Part shown: piece after piece, positions 1 through 8,154 of the stretch
How positions within the stretch are numbered: the stretch's first letter is position 1
Layout: each line of letters opens with the position of its first letter
DNA from: Hyphomonadaceae bacterium BL14
GTDB lineage: Bacteria > Pseudomonadota > Alphaproteobacteria > Caulobacterales > Maricaulaceae
NCBI GenBank assembly: GCA_027627705.1
Contig: CP091242.1
Coordinates: forward strand, 2,874,290 to 2,938,289
Direction of reading: 5' to 3'
Length of the DNA stretch: 64,000 bases
Made by a program: the position numbers and the translations under genes
The notes under the pieces: model-generated
Told to the model about the DNA's origin: nothing
Databases searched by the model: none
Seen by the model: only the letters and a program-made list of their open reading frames with translations

Positions 1-21
1 GCAACGGGCAGAAAAAAATGG

Positions 22-36
22 TTAACGAAGCCTTAT
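22..36. promoter_or_regulatory. CtrA-like box upstream of the first gene
   Basis: The sequence reads TTAA, seven bases, TTAT, which matches seven of the eight fixed positions of the Caulobacter-type CtrA box TTAA-N7-TTAA. It lies about 90 bases before the start codon of the secreted protein at 128. The match is short and could be chance; no promoter hexamers could be assigned with it. The other CtrA-like boxes in this window precede the pilus and fliF operons. Confidence 0.3.
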
Positions 37-127
37 GCTCGCCCACATTCACGCGCTATAGTGACCAGAATCGCGGGTTGGCGGCATCAAGGGGGAGGCG
101 CCGGCTCCAGTCCTGAAGGGGTTCGCC

Positions 128-1129
128 ATGTCGTTATCCGCCGCCGCCAAAGTGCTCGCCGTCGCTGCCGTGTTCATTGCGGCACCCGCTATCGCCGATA
201 ACGCCCGATGGGCCCCGGCCCAGCAGCCGGGATGGGGCGGGTTCTACGCCGCCACACCGCTGGATGAATGCCGCCGCTCGGCCGGGGGCGAGCTGGAATT
301 GCGCGCCTGCCTGTCGCGCCTGCTGCTGGAAGCGGAAAGCCATTACGACATCACCTATCAGCGCCTGATCTCCATGGTCACCGGGCGCGAGGACAGTTTC
401 CAGCGGGCCACAGAGGCCGAGGCGCTGCGCTTTGCGCGCGAAACCTGGCGCAGCTATCTCGATTTCCAGTGTGATTTCGAGGGCGCGATGCTGGGCCAGA
501 CCTATGCCGAGCGGAATCTGCAGGCCACGTCCTGCCGCGTGTCGCTGCTGCGCTCCCAGCGCGCGCGCCTGGCGGAACTGGCCGGCCAGATCGATGCCGG
601 CTTTACCCAGCCGGGCTCCCCCGCCAATCCGGGTCAGCCGGGCTGGCCCGCCGACCCCACCCAGTGTGAAGGCCCGTTCTGCGCGGTGGAGACCGAGCGT
701 TTCCAGCAATGGACCGCCAGCTGCCGCCGCGGCGGGATGTGCAGTGCCGATACCACGACGGGCGGGAATGACCGGGCCGATCACCGGCTGGAGCTGCGCG
801 CCCGCCCCACGGGTCAGGGCTATGACATCGTCTTCACGTCCGATCAGCACCCGGTGGATGGCGCGCGCGCCATTTCGGTACGGGTCGACGGGCGCAACCC
901 GATCGTGTTCCGGCCCCAGACCCACTACTCGGCCGACGCGTCGGGTGCGTTCGTGCTGTCTGATCCGGAGTCCACCGCCCGCCTGATCACCGCCATGCGG
1001 CGCGGCGGGCGTCTGACCGTCCAGTATGTCGATACGCGCGGCCAGGACCGGCTGGCGACGTTCTCGCTGATGGGTGTGAGCCGGTCGCTGGAGTGGATCG
1101 ATGTCCGCCTGAACCGCCCGCGCTACTAG
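128..1129 (+). CDS. Secreted protein, LprI-like N-terminus plus DUF1176-like C-terminus
   Basis: A 333-residue protein with a cleavable-looking signal peptide (about residues 1-23, ending AIADN), so probably periplasmic. Residues about 45-150 show the cysteine-spaced helical pattern of the LprI N-terminal (DUF1311-type) family: a cysteine followed by ERAC-like and SYLDFQC-like segments. After a proline/glycine linker (about 160-178), residues about 180-333 have paired cysteines (FC, WTASC, GMC) and a tail ending SRSLEWIDVRLNRPRY, which recalls DUF1176/IalB-type periplasmic proteins. Function is unknown; LprI relatives are linked to lysozyme inhibition, but that is not shown here. It converges on the RND permease gene, and their stop codons overlap by four bases. 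Confidence 0.7.
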   Translation: MSLSAAAKVLAVAAVFIAAPAIADNARWAPAQQPGWGGFYAATPLDECRRSAGGELELRACLSRLLLEAESHYDITYQRLISMVTGREDSFQRATEAEALRFARETWRSYLDFQCDFEGAMLGQTYAERNLQATSCRVSLLRSQRARLAELAGQIDAGFTQPGSPANPGQPGWPADPTQCEGPFCAVETERFQQWTASCRRGGMCSADTTTGGNDRADHRLELRARPTGQGYDIVFTSDQHPVDGARAISVRVDGRNPIVFRPQTHYSADASGAFVLSDPESTARLITAMRRGGRLTVQYVDTRGQDRLATFSLMGVSRSLEWIDVRLNRPRY

Positions 1130-4100
1130 AGACGGCCAGCGTCAGGCGCGGCGGCGGGCTTCGGCACGCGGATCGCGAAGAACAGGGCGTAGATCACCGG
1201 CACCGCCACCAGCGTGATGATGCTGGCGAAGGCGAGGCCGGAGATGATGGTCATCGCCATGCCCTGGAAGAAGGCGTCGCCCAGGAGCGGCGTCATCCCC
1301 AGGATCGTCGTGCCGGCTGCCAGCAGGACCGGCCGCAGACGGCTGACCGAGCCATCCACCAGCGCGCCCCAGGGCGCCTCGCCCTCGCGGATGCGCCGGT
1401 CGATTTCGTCGATCAGCACGATGGCGTTCTTGATCAGCATGCCTGACAGCGACAACAGGCCGAGCAAGGCGGTGAAGGAGAAGGCGATGCCCGTCGCGAG
1501 CAGGCCCGCCGTCACGCCGACCACCGACATCGGCACGATCAGCCAGACGATGAGCGGCTGACGCACGGTCATGAACAACGCGAAGCTCACCGCCAGCATG
1601 ACCAGGAAGCTGATCGGCAGCACTCCGCCCAGGGATTCATTGGCCATCTGGTTGGCTTCATATTCGCCGCCCCACTCCACGCGATAGCCGCGCGGCAGCT
1701 CCATGGCGCTCACCACGGCGGAGAAGCGGTCGAAGGCCTGGGCTGCGGTCTCGCCGGGCTGAGGATTGGCCTGGACCGTGAGGGTGCGCACCTTGTCGCG
1801 GCGCAGGATCAGCGTCTCTTCGGCCTGCAGCGCAAAGCCCGACACCACCTGGCTCATGGGCACGTAGGCGTTCTGTGCCGGGCTCCAGATCAGCCGGTCT
1901 GACAGATTGTCGGGCTGGGCGCGTTCGCTGGCCGGCGCGCGCGCCACGATCGGGATGAGATCAATGCCCTCGCGGTAGACGCCGATCTGGTCACCGTCTG
2001 TGGCCAGGCGCAGCGCCTCGCCGATATCGCCGCGGGTCACGCCTACTGTGCGCGTGCGCGCCTCGACGATCTGAGGCGTCAGGATCAGCGCCTGATTGCG
2101 CCAGTCGGTGCGCAGATCGCGCACGCCGGCCTCCTCGCGCAAGCGCACGATCGCCGTCTCGCCCAGTTCGCGCAGAACACGCGAGTCGGGCCCCTGGAAG
2201 CGTGCCTCCAGCTGGGCACCCGAGGGCGGGCCGAACACGATGCGGTCCGAGCGCGCCTGCACATGGGGGTAGTCGAGAGCCAGATAGTCCAGAATGCGCG
2301 CCTCCACGTCGGGGATATCGCGCATGTCCTCGGTCTGGACGATCAGCTGGGCGAAGGCGGCATTGGGCTGTTCGGTATTGTAGGTGAGCATGAAGCGCGT
2401 GGCGCCGCGGCCGGCAAAGGCATCCACCTGGGTGACGCCCGGCTGTCCGCCGGCCCAGCGCGCCAGATCGCGGGCGAGATCGCGCGAGGCAAGCACGTCC
2501 GTGCCCTGGGTCTGGGTCAGGCTGACGAAGAATATCGGCGTGTTGGAATTGGGAAAGAAGGACGCCTTGACGAAGCCGAAGCCCCAATAGCTGGTCACGG
2601 TGATGGCGGCCAGGACACCCATCGTGATCCAGCGGCGCTTCAGGGCACCGGTCAGGATCGCGCCATAACCGCGATAGAGCCGCCCGGCATACGGGTCGGC
2701 GACCGTGCCGCGTTCCGACTTGAACAGGTGGTAGGCGATCATCGGCCCGACAGTGAGCGCCAGCACCCAGCTGAGCATCAGCGAGATGGCGATCACGGCG
2801 AACAGCGAGAACAGAAACTCGCCGGTGGAATCGGGCGACAGGCCAATGCCGGAAAAGGCCATGATGCCGATTACCGTGGCCCCCAGCAGCGGCCATTGCG
2901 TGTTGGCAGCGGCGTCCTCGGCGGCCTTCAGGCGCTTGACCCCGCGCTGCACGGCGACCTGCATGTTTTCCGTCACCACCAGGGCGTTATCCACCAGCAT
3001 GCCCATGGCGATGATCAGCGCGCCCAGCGAGATGCGCTGCATGGTGATGCCGAACACCGACATGAAGAACAAAGTGCCCATGACGGTGAGCAGCAGCACC
3101 GAGCCCACGGCCACGCCCGCGCGCCAGCCCATGGTCAGGCACAGAACGCCGATGACGATGGCCACCGACAGCATGAGAGAGATCAGGAAGTCGTTGATGG
3201 AGGATTCCACCACCCGGTGCTGCTGGTAGATCGGGGCGATCTCCACGCCCAGCGGCAGCTCCTCGGCGATCAGCGCCAGGCGCGCTTCCACGGCGCGGCC
3301 TACATCCACGATATTGGCGCTGGGCAGGCCGGACACGCCCAGCGTGAAGGCCGCCTCGCCATTGTGGAAGATATAGACTTCGGCGCGTTCGACGGGCGCG
3401 CGGATCACCTCTCCCAGATCGGACAGGCGCAATGTCTGGCCTGAATCGCGCGGCGAGATGAGCAGGTTGGAGATGGACGCCACCCCGCCGATGGAGCCGG
3501 GCATGTTCACGCGCACGCGCAGATCGCCGGCGGTCACCTCGCCTGCGGACACCACGACATTCTCGCTGGAGAGGGTTTCGAGCACCTGTCCCACGGGCAG
3601 GCCGAGCCGGGCCAGATTTTCCTGCGGTATCTCGATATAGATGCGCTCCTCGGGCACGCCGTCGGTGGAGACTTTGGACACGCCCTGCGTGACCAGAAGC
3701 TCCCGGCGCAAAAGCGCGGCGATGTCGCGCACTTCCGCGTCGGTATAGCCCGGTGCGGTGACGGCGTAGAAAATCCCGTACACATCGCCGAAATCATCAA
3801 TTACCTGCGGTTCGCGCGCGCCCGGTGGCAGGCCCGGAGCGGCGTCACTCAGCCGCTTGCGCAGCTCGTCCCAGATCTGGGTGAGGTCGCCGGACGCATA
3901 GCGGTCAGCGATTTCTACCGTGATCTCGCTGATCCCGGGCTGGCTTTTGGAATAGACCGCATGCAGCTGCGGCATTTGCTGTATGGCGGTTTCCAGCCGC
4001 TCGGTGACCTCGCGCTCGACCTCTTCAGCGGACGCGCCGGGATAGGCGGTGTAGACCAGGGCCTGCTTGATGGTGAAGGCGGGGTCTTCCAGCTGGGCGA

Positions 4101-4221
4101 CCGTGTTGATCCCGTAAATCCCGCCGAAGAAGCAGGCCAGGATGACCATCCAGGTCAGCACCGGCTTTTCGATGGACAGGCGCGCCACAGACATGGCCGC
4201 ATTGGTTCTGGTGTCCGCCAT
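1126..4221 (-). CDS. RND efflux transporter permease (AcrB/HAE1-type)
   Basis: The inner-membrane proton-driven pump of a tripartite efflux system, 1031 residues, the usual length for this family. The N-terminal helix (about residues 17-40) is followed by a large periplasmic porter domain, six membrane helices (about 340-540), a second periplasmic domain and the closing helices (about 860-1020). The helix-4 segment reads GMLVDNALVV, so one of the two acidic proton-relay residues of AcrB is Asp and the next is Asn, a variant seen in many RND branches. It is the last gene of a regulator-adaptor-permease operon, 30 bases after the adaptor. No outer-membrane channel gene is nearby, so a TolC-type partner must be encoded elsewhere. 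Substrate cannot be read from the sequence. Confidence 0.95.
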   Translation of the reverse strand: MADTRTNAAMSVARLSIEKPVLTWMVILACFFGGIYGINTVAQLEDPAFTIKQALVYTAYPGASAEEVEREVTERLETAIQQMPQLHAVYSKSQPGISEITVEIADRYASGDLTQIWDELRKRLSDAAPGLPPGAREPQVIDDFGDVYGIFYAVTAPGYTDAEVRDIAALLRRELLVTQGVSKVSTDGVPEERIYIEIPQENLARLGLPVGQVLETLSSENVVVSAGEVTAGDLRVRVNMPGSIGGVASISNLLISPRDSGQTLRLSDLGEVIRAPVERAEVYIFHNGEAAFTLGVSGLPSANIVDVGRAVEARLALIAEELPLGVEIAPIYQQHRVVESSINDFLISLMLSVAIVIGVLCLTMGWRAGVAVGSVLLLTVMGTLFFMSVFGITMQRISLGALIIAMGMLVDNALVVTENMQVAVQRGVKRLKAAEDAAANTQWPLLGATVIGIMAFSGIGLSPDSTGEFLFSLFAVIAISLMLSWVLALTVGPMIAYHLFKSERGTVADPYAGRLYRGYGAILTGALKRRWITMGVLAAITVTSYWGFGFVKASFFPNSNTPIFFVSLTQTQGTDVLASRDLARDLARWAGGQPGVTQVDAFAGRGATRFMLTYNTEQPNAAFAQLIVQTEDMRDIPDVEARILDYLALDYPHVQARSDRIVFGPPSGAQLEARFQGPDSRVLRELGETAIVRLREEAGVRDLRTDWRNQALILTPQIVEARTRTVGVTRGDIGEALRLATDGDQIGVYREGIDLIPIVARAPASERAQPDNLSDRLIWSPAQNAYVPMSQVVSGFALQAEETLILRRDKVRTLTVQANPQPGETAAQAFDRFSAVVSAMELPRGYRVEWGGEYEANQMANESLGGVLPISFLVMLAVSFALFMTVRQPLIVWLIVPMSVVGVTAGLLATGIAFSFTALLGLLSLSGMLIKNAIVLIDEIDRRIREGEAPWGALVDGSVSRLRPVLLAAGTTILGMTPLLGDAFFQGMAMTIISGLAFASIITLVAVPVIYALFFAIRVPKPAAAPDAGRL

Positions 4222-4251
4222 GGCGAATATCCCGAGTGAGTGAAGCCAGCC

Positions 4252-5331
4252 CTAGCGGCCGGAGGCGAGACCGTTGCGCCCCTGCATGGGCCGGATGCGC
4301 ATGCCGTCGAACAGGGCGCTGACACCGGTGGTGACAATCTGCTCGCCCGGCTCCAGGCCGTGGCGGATCACCACCATATCGCCGCCCATGGGGCCGATCT
4401 CCACATCGCGCGCCCGCACCAGTCCGGCCTCCGGGTCATAGACCCAGACGCGGAACCCCCCGTCCGGTGCCGCGCTGAGCGCCCCGGCGGCGACACGCAC
4501 CAGTTCCGGATCGGAGCCGGTCAGGGCGTCGAGCGACACCATCACCGTGGCGGTCATGCCCGGCAGGATATTGCCCGGCAAGTCCGGCGGCAGGGCAAAC
4601 AGGGCGGTGTATGTGCGTGAGGCCGGCTCCGGCTCTGCACCCAGCTCCCTGAAGGTCAGCGGGAACGTCTCGCCGGGCAGGAAGGGGAAACGGGCGGTCA
4701 GCTCGGCCGGCTGGGTCTGGTCGACCACGGCCACAATGCTTTCCGGGATCTGGATCGCCACACGCAGCTCGCTCATGTCCTGCAGGCGCGCCACGGGCTG
4801 GCCGGCGGAGACGGTGGTGAAATTATCCACCAGCCGGCGCGAGACGAGACCCTGGAAGGGCGCGTTGATGGTGGCATAGCGCAGGTTCTGGCGCGCGGTC
4901 TCCAGAGCGACGCTTTGCAGGTCAAACTCGGTCTGGGCCTGTTCCAGCGCCGCATCCGACGCGATGCCGCGTTCGTTCAGCGTCCGCTGACGCTCCAGAT
5001 TCTGACTGGCCTGCTGGCGCTGTACCTCGGCCTGACGCACGGCGCGGGCGAAGTCGGCGGCGTCCAGCGTCGCGACCACTTCGCCTTCGGGTAGGATCTG
5101 GCCCTCGACAACCGGGAAGGCAGACAGCCGCCCGCCCACCTGGAAGGCGAGATCGACGCTCAGGCGCGGCTCGACGCGGCCGACAAACTCGCGCAAGCCG
5201 GCGGTCTCCGCGCTGCGCACGGTTTCCACCCGCGCCAGGCGCGGGACAGGTTCTGTCTCAACCGGCTGCGGGCTGCAGGCGGCGACAATCAGCATGACGG
5301 CCAGAGAGACCATTATGGCGGCGCGGGTCAT
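4252..5331 (-). CDS. RND efflux periplasmic adaptor lipoprotein
   Basis: A 359-residue membrane-fusion protein of the HlyD/AcrA group that bridges the permease to an outer-membrane channel. The N-terminus is a lipoprotein signal with a lipobox (VAAC, Cys about residue 19), so it should be anchored in the inner membrane by lipid. Next come a half lipoyl-like segment (about 60-90, FQVGGRL and VATLDAADF), a coiled-coil hairpin (about 92-145, rich in Gln, Glu and Arg), the second lipoyl half (INAPFQGLVSRRLV) and a beta-barrel domain. The start codon overlaps the stop of the TetR gene by four bases (ATGA), which implies translational coupling, and the permease follows. Confidence 0.93.
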   Translation of the reverse strand: MTRAAIMVSLAVMLIVAACSPQPVETEPVPRLARVETVRSAETAGLREFVGRVEPRLSVDLAFQVGGRLSAFPVVEGQILPEGEVVATLDAADFARAVRQAEVQRQQASQNLERQRTLNERGIASDAALEQAQTEFDLQSVALETARQNLRYATINAPFQGLVSRRLVDNFTTVSAGQPVARLQDMSELRVAIQIPESIVAVVDQTQPAELTARFPFLPGETFPLTFRELGAEPEPASRTYTALFALPPDLPGNILPGMTATVMVSLDALTGSDPELVRVAAGALSAAPDGGFRVWVYDPEAGLVRARDVEIGPMGGDMVVIRHGLEPGEQIVTTGVSALFDGMRIRPMQGRNGLASGR

Positions 5332-5915
5332 TTTGGGGAGGGCTCCGAAACCAGCTGGACGAGCCGGGCTTCAACGGCCTCTTGCTCATCAGGGGTGATC
5401 ATTTCGAGGCCGAGCAGGTCGGCCAGGTGAATGCCGTCAGCGGCCAATAGCGCGATGCGGGCCATGACCGGATCGGGCGCGCGCCCGATCACATCCTCTC
5501 GGATGCGCGCCATCATCTCGCGCACCGGATCGAGCAATTCAGGCGATTCCGCCGCAGCGGCGAGCAGGGCCATCGCCACGTCGCGATTGGCGTGCTTGAA
5601 GGTCAGCATGGCTTGCAGCAGGGCGGCCACAGGGTTGGCACCGCTGGCTTCGGCCCCTTCCAGCGCGGCTTCGCAATCGGCCTGCGCCTGGGCGATCAGG
5701 CGCGAGACCATGCCCTCGATCAGCGCCTGCTTGGAGGGGAAATTGTACAGCACCCCGCCCTTGGAGAAGCCGCTTTCGCGCACCACCGCGTCAATGGTCA
5801 GCCGGCCAGAGCCCTCGCGCGACACCACGCGCTCGGCTGCGTCCAGGATCACGTCGCGCGTCGCCGGGCGGACCGTGTCAGGGCTGGAATCGGCGATGGA
5901 GCGGGCGTCGGTCAT
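5328..5915 (-). CDS. TetR/AcrR-family repressor of the RND operon
   Basis: A 195-residue regulator with a typical TetR DNA-binding helix-turn-helix (about residues 20-66; ILDAAERVVSREG, then FSKGGVLYNFPSKQALIEG) and a divergent ligand-binding C-terminal domain. It is the first gene of the efflux operon and overlaps the adaptor gene. A perfect 13-bp inverted repeat 35 bases upstream of its start is the obvious operator, so the likely role is ligand-relieved repression of its own operon. The inducing compound is unknown. Confidence 0.93.
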   Translation of the reverse strand: MTDARSIADSSPDTVRPATRDVILDAAERVVSREGSGRLTIDAVVRESGFSKGGVLYNFPSKQALIEGMVSRLIAQAQADCEAALEGAEASGANPVAALLQAMLTFKHANRDVAMALLAAAAESPELLDPVREMMARIREDVIGRAPDPVMARIALLAADGIHLADLLGLEMITPDEQEAVEARLVQLVSEPSPK

Positions 5916-5949
5916 GGGGCTTCCAAGAAATTGCTGCAGTGCATCTATA

Positions 5950-5985
5950 CCGTCTGGTCGGTTTTGATTTAGACCGACCAGACGG
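5950..5985 (-). promoter_or_regulatory. Candidate TetR operator and operon promoter
   Basis: Perfect inverted repeat: CCGTCTGGTCGGT at 5950-5962 and ACCGACCAGACGG at 5973-5985, separated by ten bases. On the minus strand a possible promoter, TTGAAC (5994-5989), 17-base spacer, TAAATC (5971-5966), overlaps the repeat; the -35 is fair and the -10 weak. Binding of the adjacent TetR protein here would block transcription of the efflux operon. The site also lies about 177 bases ahead of the oppositely oriented permease gene at 6162, whose expression could be affected. Confidence 0.8.
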
Positions 5986-6161
5986 ATTGTTCAAGACGCG
6001 GCAGATGAGTTTTTCGCCATATCCGGCATGTCTGACGCCCGCGCGCTGTATGACATTTCCTTGAAATTGCGAATCCAGCCGCAGGAATTGCTTTGCTGCG
6101 TGCGTCCGGCGCGGTATCGGGGCTGCGAGGGGCGCTGCGCGCCGGTGGAACGGGGATTTTG

Positions 6162-7394
6162 ATGCCGGATCTGGCTTCAGTTGCGATATTGGGCGTGCCG
6201 CTCTGGGCACTCATCGGCTTCCTGTTTGCGGCGTATGCCATCGTCGCCAACGACGTGATCCAGACCCTTGGGACCTTCCTCGCCTCCAACGCCAAACGGC
6301 CCTGGCTGGTCCTGTGGGCGTTCGCCTCCACGATCATCGTGATCGTGATGGTGTACGGATATTTCGCCTATGATGGCGATATCGCCTACGGACGCCTCAA
6401 TCGTATCCCGTTCCCGGACACCGGCATCCAGTGGTGGCATGTCCTGCCGCCATTGGCCCTCCTGGTGCTGACCCGCTTCGGCATCCCGGTCTCCACGACA
6501 TTCCTTGTGCTGACGATCTTTACGCTGACGGGCGGTGCGGCGACAGCCGGTGTGCTGGGCGACATGCTGCTCAAGAGCCTGATCGGCTATGGCGTGGCGT
6601 TCGCCACAGGCGGCATCATCTTTGTGGTGATCTCCCGCGCGTTTGAAAAATGGGTGGCACGCACCGAGGTCGATGATGACGGCGATCCGTGGTGGACCGT
6701 GCCTGCCGTGGCGGCGCTGATCTGCGTTCTGGTCTATCTGCTGGTCAACGGTCCCGCCCTGCCGAGCGCGGAGAACCTGAACCTGATCGGTGCCGGGGCC
6801 GTGGTGGCGTTCGCGGTGCTCGTGGCCTTCTTCACCCGCCGCTTCAATACCTGGTTCGTGCTGCAATGGCTGTCCACGGGGTTCCTGTGGTCGCAATGGC
6901 TGATGCAGGACCTGGCCAATATCTTCATCTACCTGCCGCGCGAGACCACATTGCTGCCGGACGGCAGTGTGCAGGTGACCTTCTCCATCGGCCTGTTGAT
7001 CTTCACCACGCTGCTGATGGTCGGTCTGCACGCCATCATCTTCGCCGCGCGCGGCGGCGAGATTCAGAAGATCGTCCTGCGCAAGACCAATACGGTGGAC
7101 GTGCGCTCGGCCACGGTGGTGGACTTCCTGTACGGGCTGATCCTGATGTATTTCAAGGAGCTGAACGATATCCCGATGAGCACCACCTATGTCTTCCTGG
7201 GTCTGCTGGCAGGCCGGGAGATTGCCATCACCTTCATGACCCGCCTGCAGCCGCGCGGCGCCGCCGTGAAGGACGTGGCCGCCGATATCGGCCGCGCCGG
7301 GATCGGCCTGGCGGTGTCGGTGACGCTGGCGCTCATGCTGCCCTTCATGGCGACGGGCCAGTTCCCCGACATGGTGCAGGCGCTGTTTGGCTAG
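6162..7394 (+). CDS. Multi-pass membrane protein, distant PiT phosphate-permease relative
   Basis: A 410-residue polytopic protein with about ten hydrophobic segments. Two internally repeated signatures suggest the inverted-repeat PiT fold: ANDVIQTLGTF near the N-terminus with IPVSTTFLVL (about residue 110), and ELNDIPMSTTYVFLG near residue 355. These resemble the paired GANDVAN and PVSTTH motifs of inorganic phosphate transporters, but they are altered, so the substrate is uncertain. I chose the ATG at 6162 (preceded by CGGGGA) over an upstream TTG at 6093, because the region between them reads as non-membrane filler and the hydrophobic protein begins at MPDLASVAIL. It converges on the next gene with overlapping stop codons. 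Confidence 0.7.
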   Translation: MPDLASVAILGVPLWALIGFLFAAYAIVANDVIQTLGTFLASNAKRPWLVLWAFASTIIVIVMVYGYFAYDGDIAYGRLNRIPFPDTGIQWWHVLPPLALLVLTRFGIPVSTTFLVLTIFTLTGGAATAGVLGDMLLKSLIGYGVAFATGGIIFVVISRAFEKWVARTEVDDDGDPWWTVPAVAALICVLVYLLVNGPALPSAENLNLIGAGAVVAFAVLVAFFTRRFNTWFVLQWLSTGFLWSQWLMQDLANIFIYLPRETTLLPDGSVQVTFSIGLLIFTTLLMVGLHAIIFAARGGEIQKIVLRKTNTVDVRSATVVDFLYGLILMYFKELNDIPMSTTYVFLGLLAGREIAITFMTRLQPRGAAVKDVAADIGRAGIGLAVSVTLALMLPFMATGQFPDMVQALFG

Positions 7395-8065
7395 AAGCCC
7401 GGCTTGAACACGCCCACCGCGCCGATGGCGATGAGCAGGGCGTAGAGCCCTAGCACCCACAGGCGGGTGCGGTTCATGGCGCGCAGGAGCGGGACCTCGG
7501 TTCCGTCGCTGGAGCCGTCCGTGATCAGGCGCTGCAACAGCGGGCCGACGGGCGTGTAGCTCACATCAATCATGATCGCGATGGCGAAGATGGCGGTGAA
7601 CAGCCCGGCCTTAAGCCCCAGCCAGCCTGGCAGGTCCAGCCATCCGGCCGGGCCGGCGATGGTCAGCGCCACGAAGCCCAGTGTGAGGACGATCTTCAGC
7701 CAGAACTCGATTGTTTTGAGCCGCGCGGCCAGCGGGGTTTCGGCGTTGAGATACGCGCCCCACACCAGGGCCAGCCAGCTGAACCCGGCCGCCCAGCTCA
7801 AGGCAATGAGCCAGCCTGGCAGTGGCACCCAGCTCACCGCGATCATGGAAATCGACACCGGAACCATCAGCGCCCAGGCGCTGCGCGGTCCCATATCGTT
7901 GAGCACCAGGAGGCGCAGGAAGTGCAGGCGCGTCTCCAGCGGTAACTCACGCTTGCGGAAATGCTGTCCGAGGATGAACACGCCGATATCGCCGCCGAGC
8001 CAGACAGCGAACAGCACGATATGGCTGAATACCAAAGCGTTGTAGAGCCATTCCGTGCCGATCAT
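7391..8065 (-). CDS. Conserved integral membrane protein of unknown function
   Basis: A 224-residue protein with about six membrane segments. The first (about residues 8-32) contains HIVLFAVWLGGDIGVFILG, which recalls the His-plus-Gly helix of CopD/DUF2269-like membrane proteins, but I cannot assign a family firmly. A charged loop (about 35-50, HFRKRELPLETR) lies in the cytoplasm or periplasm. No enzyme motif is visible. It stands alone: tamB ends 90 bases upstream on the same strand, and its 3' end overlaps that of the PiT-like gene. Confidence 0.65.
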   Translation of the reverse strand: MIGTEWLYNALVFSHIVLFAVWLGGDIGVFILGQHFRKRELPLETRLHFLRLLVLNDMGPRSAWALMVPVSISMIAVSWVPLPGWLIALSWAAGFSWLALVWGAYLNAETPLAARLKTIEFWLKIVLTLGFVALTIAGPAGWLDLPGWLGLKAGLFTAIFAIAIMIDVSYTPVGPLLQRLITDGSSDGTEVPLLRAMNRTRLWVLGLYALLIAIGAVGVFKPGF

Positions 8066-8103
8066 GCCGCGCCCCTCCGCCCGATTGTCCGGCGCGCACC
8101 AAA

Positions 8104-8117
8104 GCGCCCGCGGGCGC
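8104..8117 (-). terminator. GC palindrome after tamB, possible weak terminator
   Basis: GCGCCCGCGGGCGC is a 14-base perfect palindrome in the 89-base gap between the tamB stop and the next start on the same strand. It could form a short hairpin (5-bp stem, CGCG loop) but is followed by only three T residues, so termination is a weak inference. Confidence 0.25.
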
Positions 8118-8154
8118 GCACGTCAACTTTGTTCGGACAAATTGGCAGGAGGCA

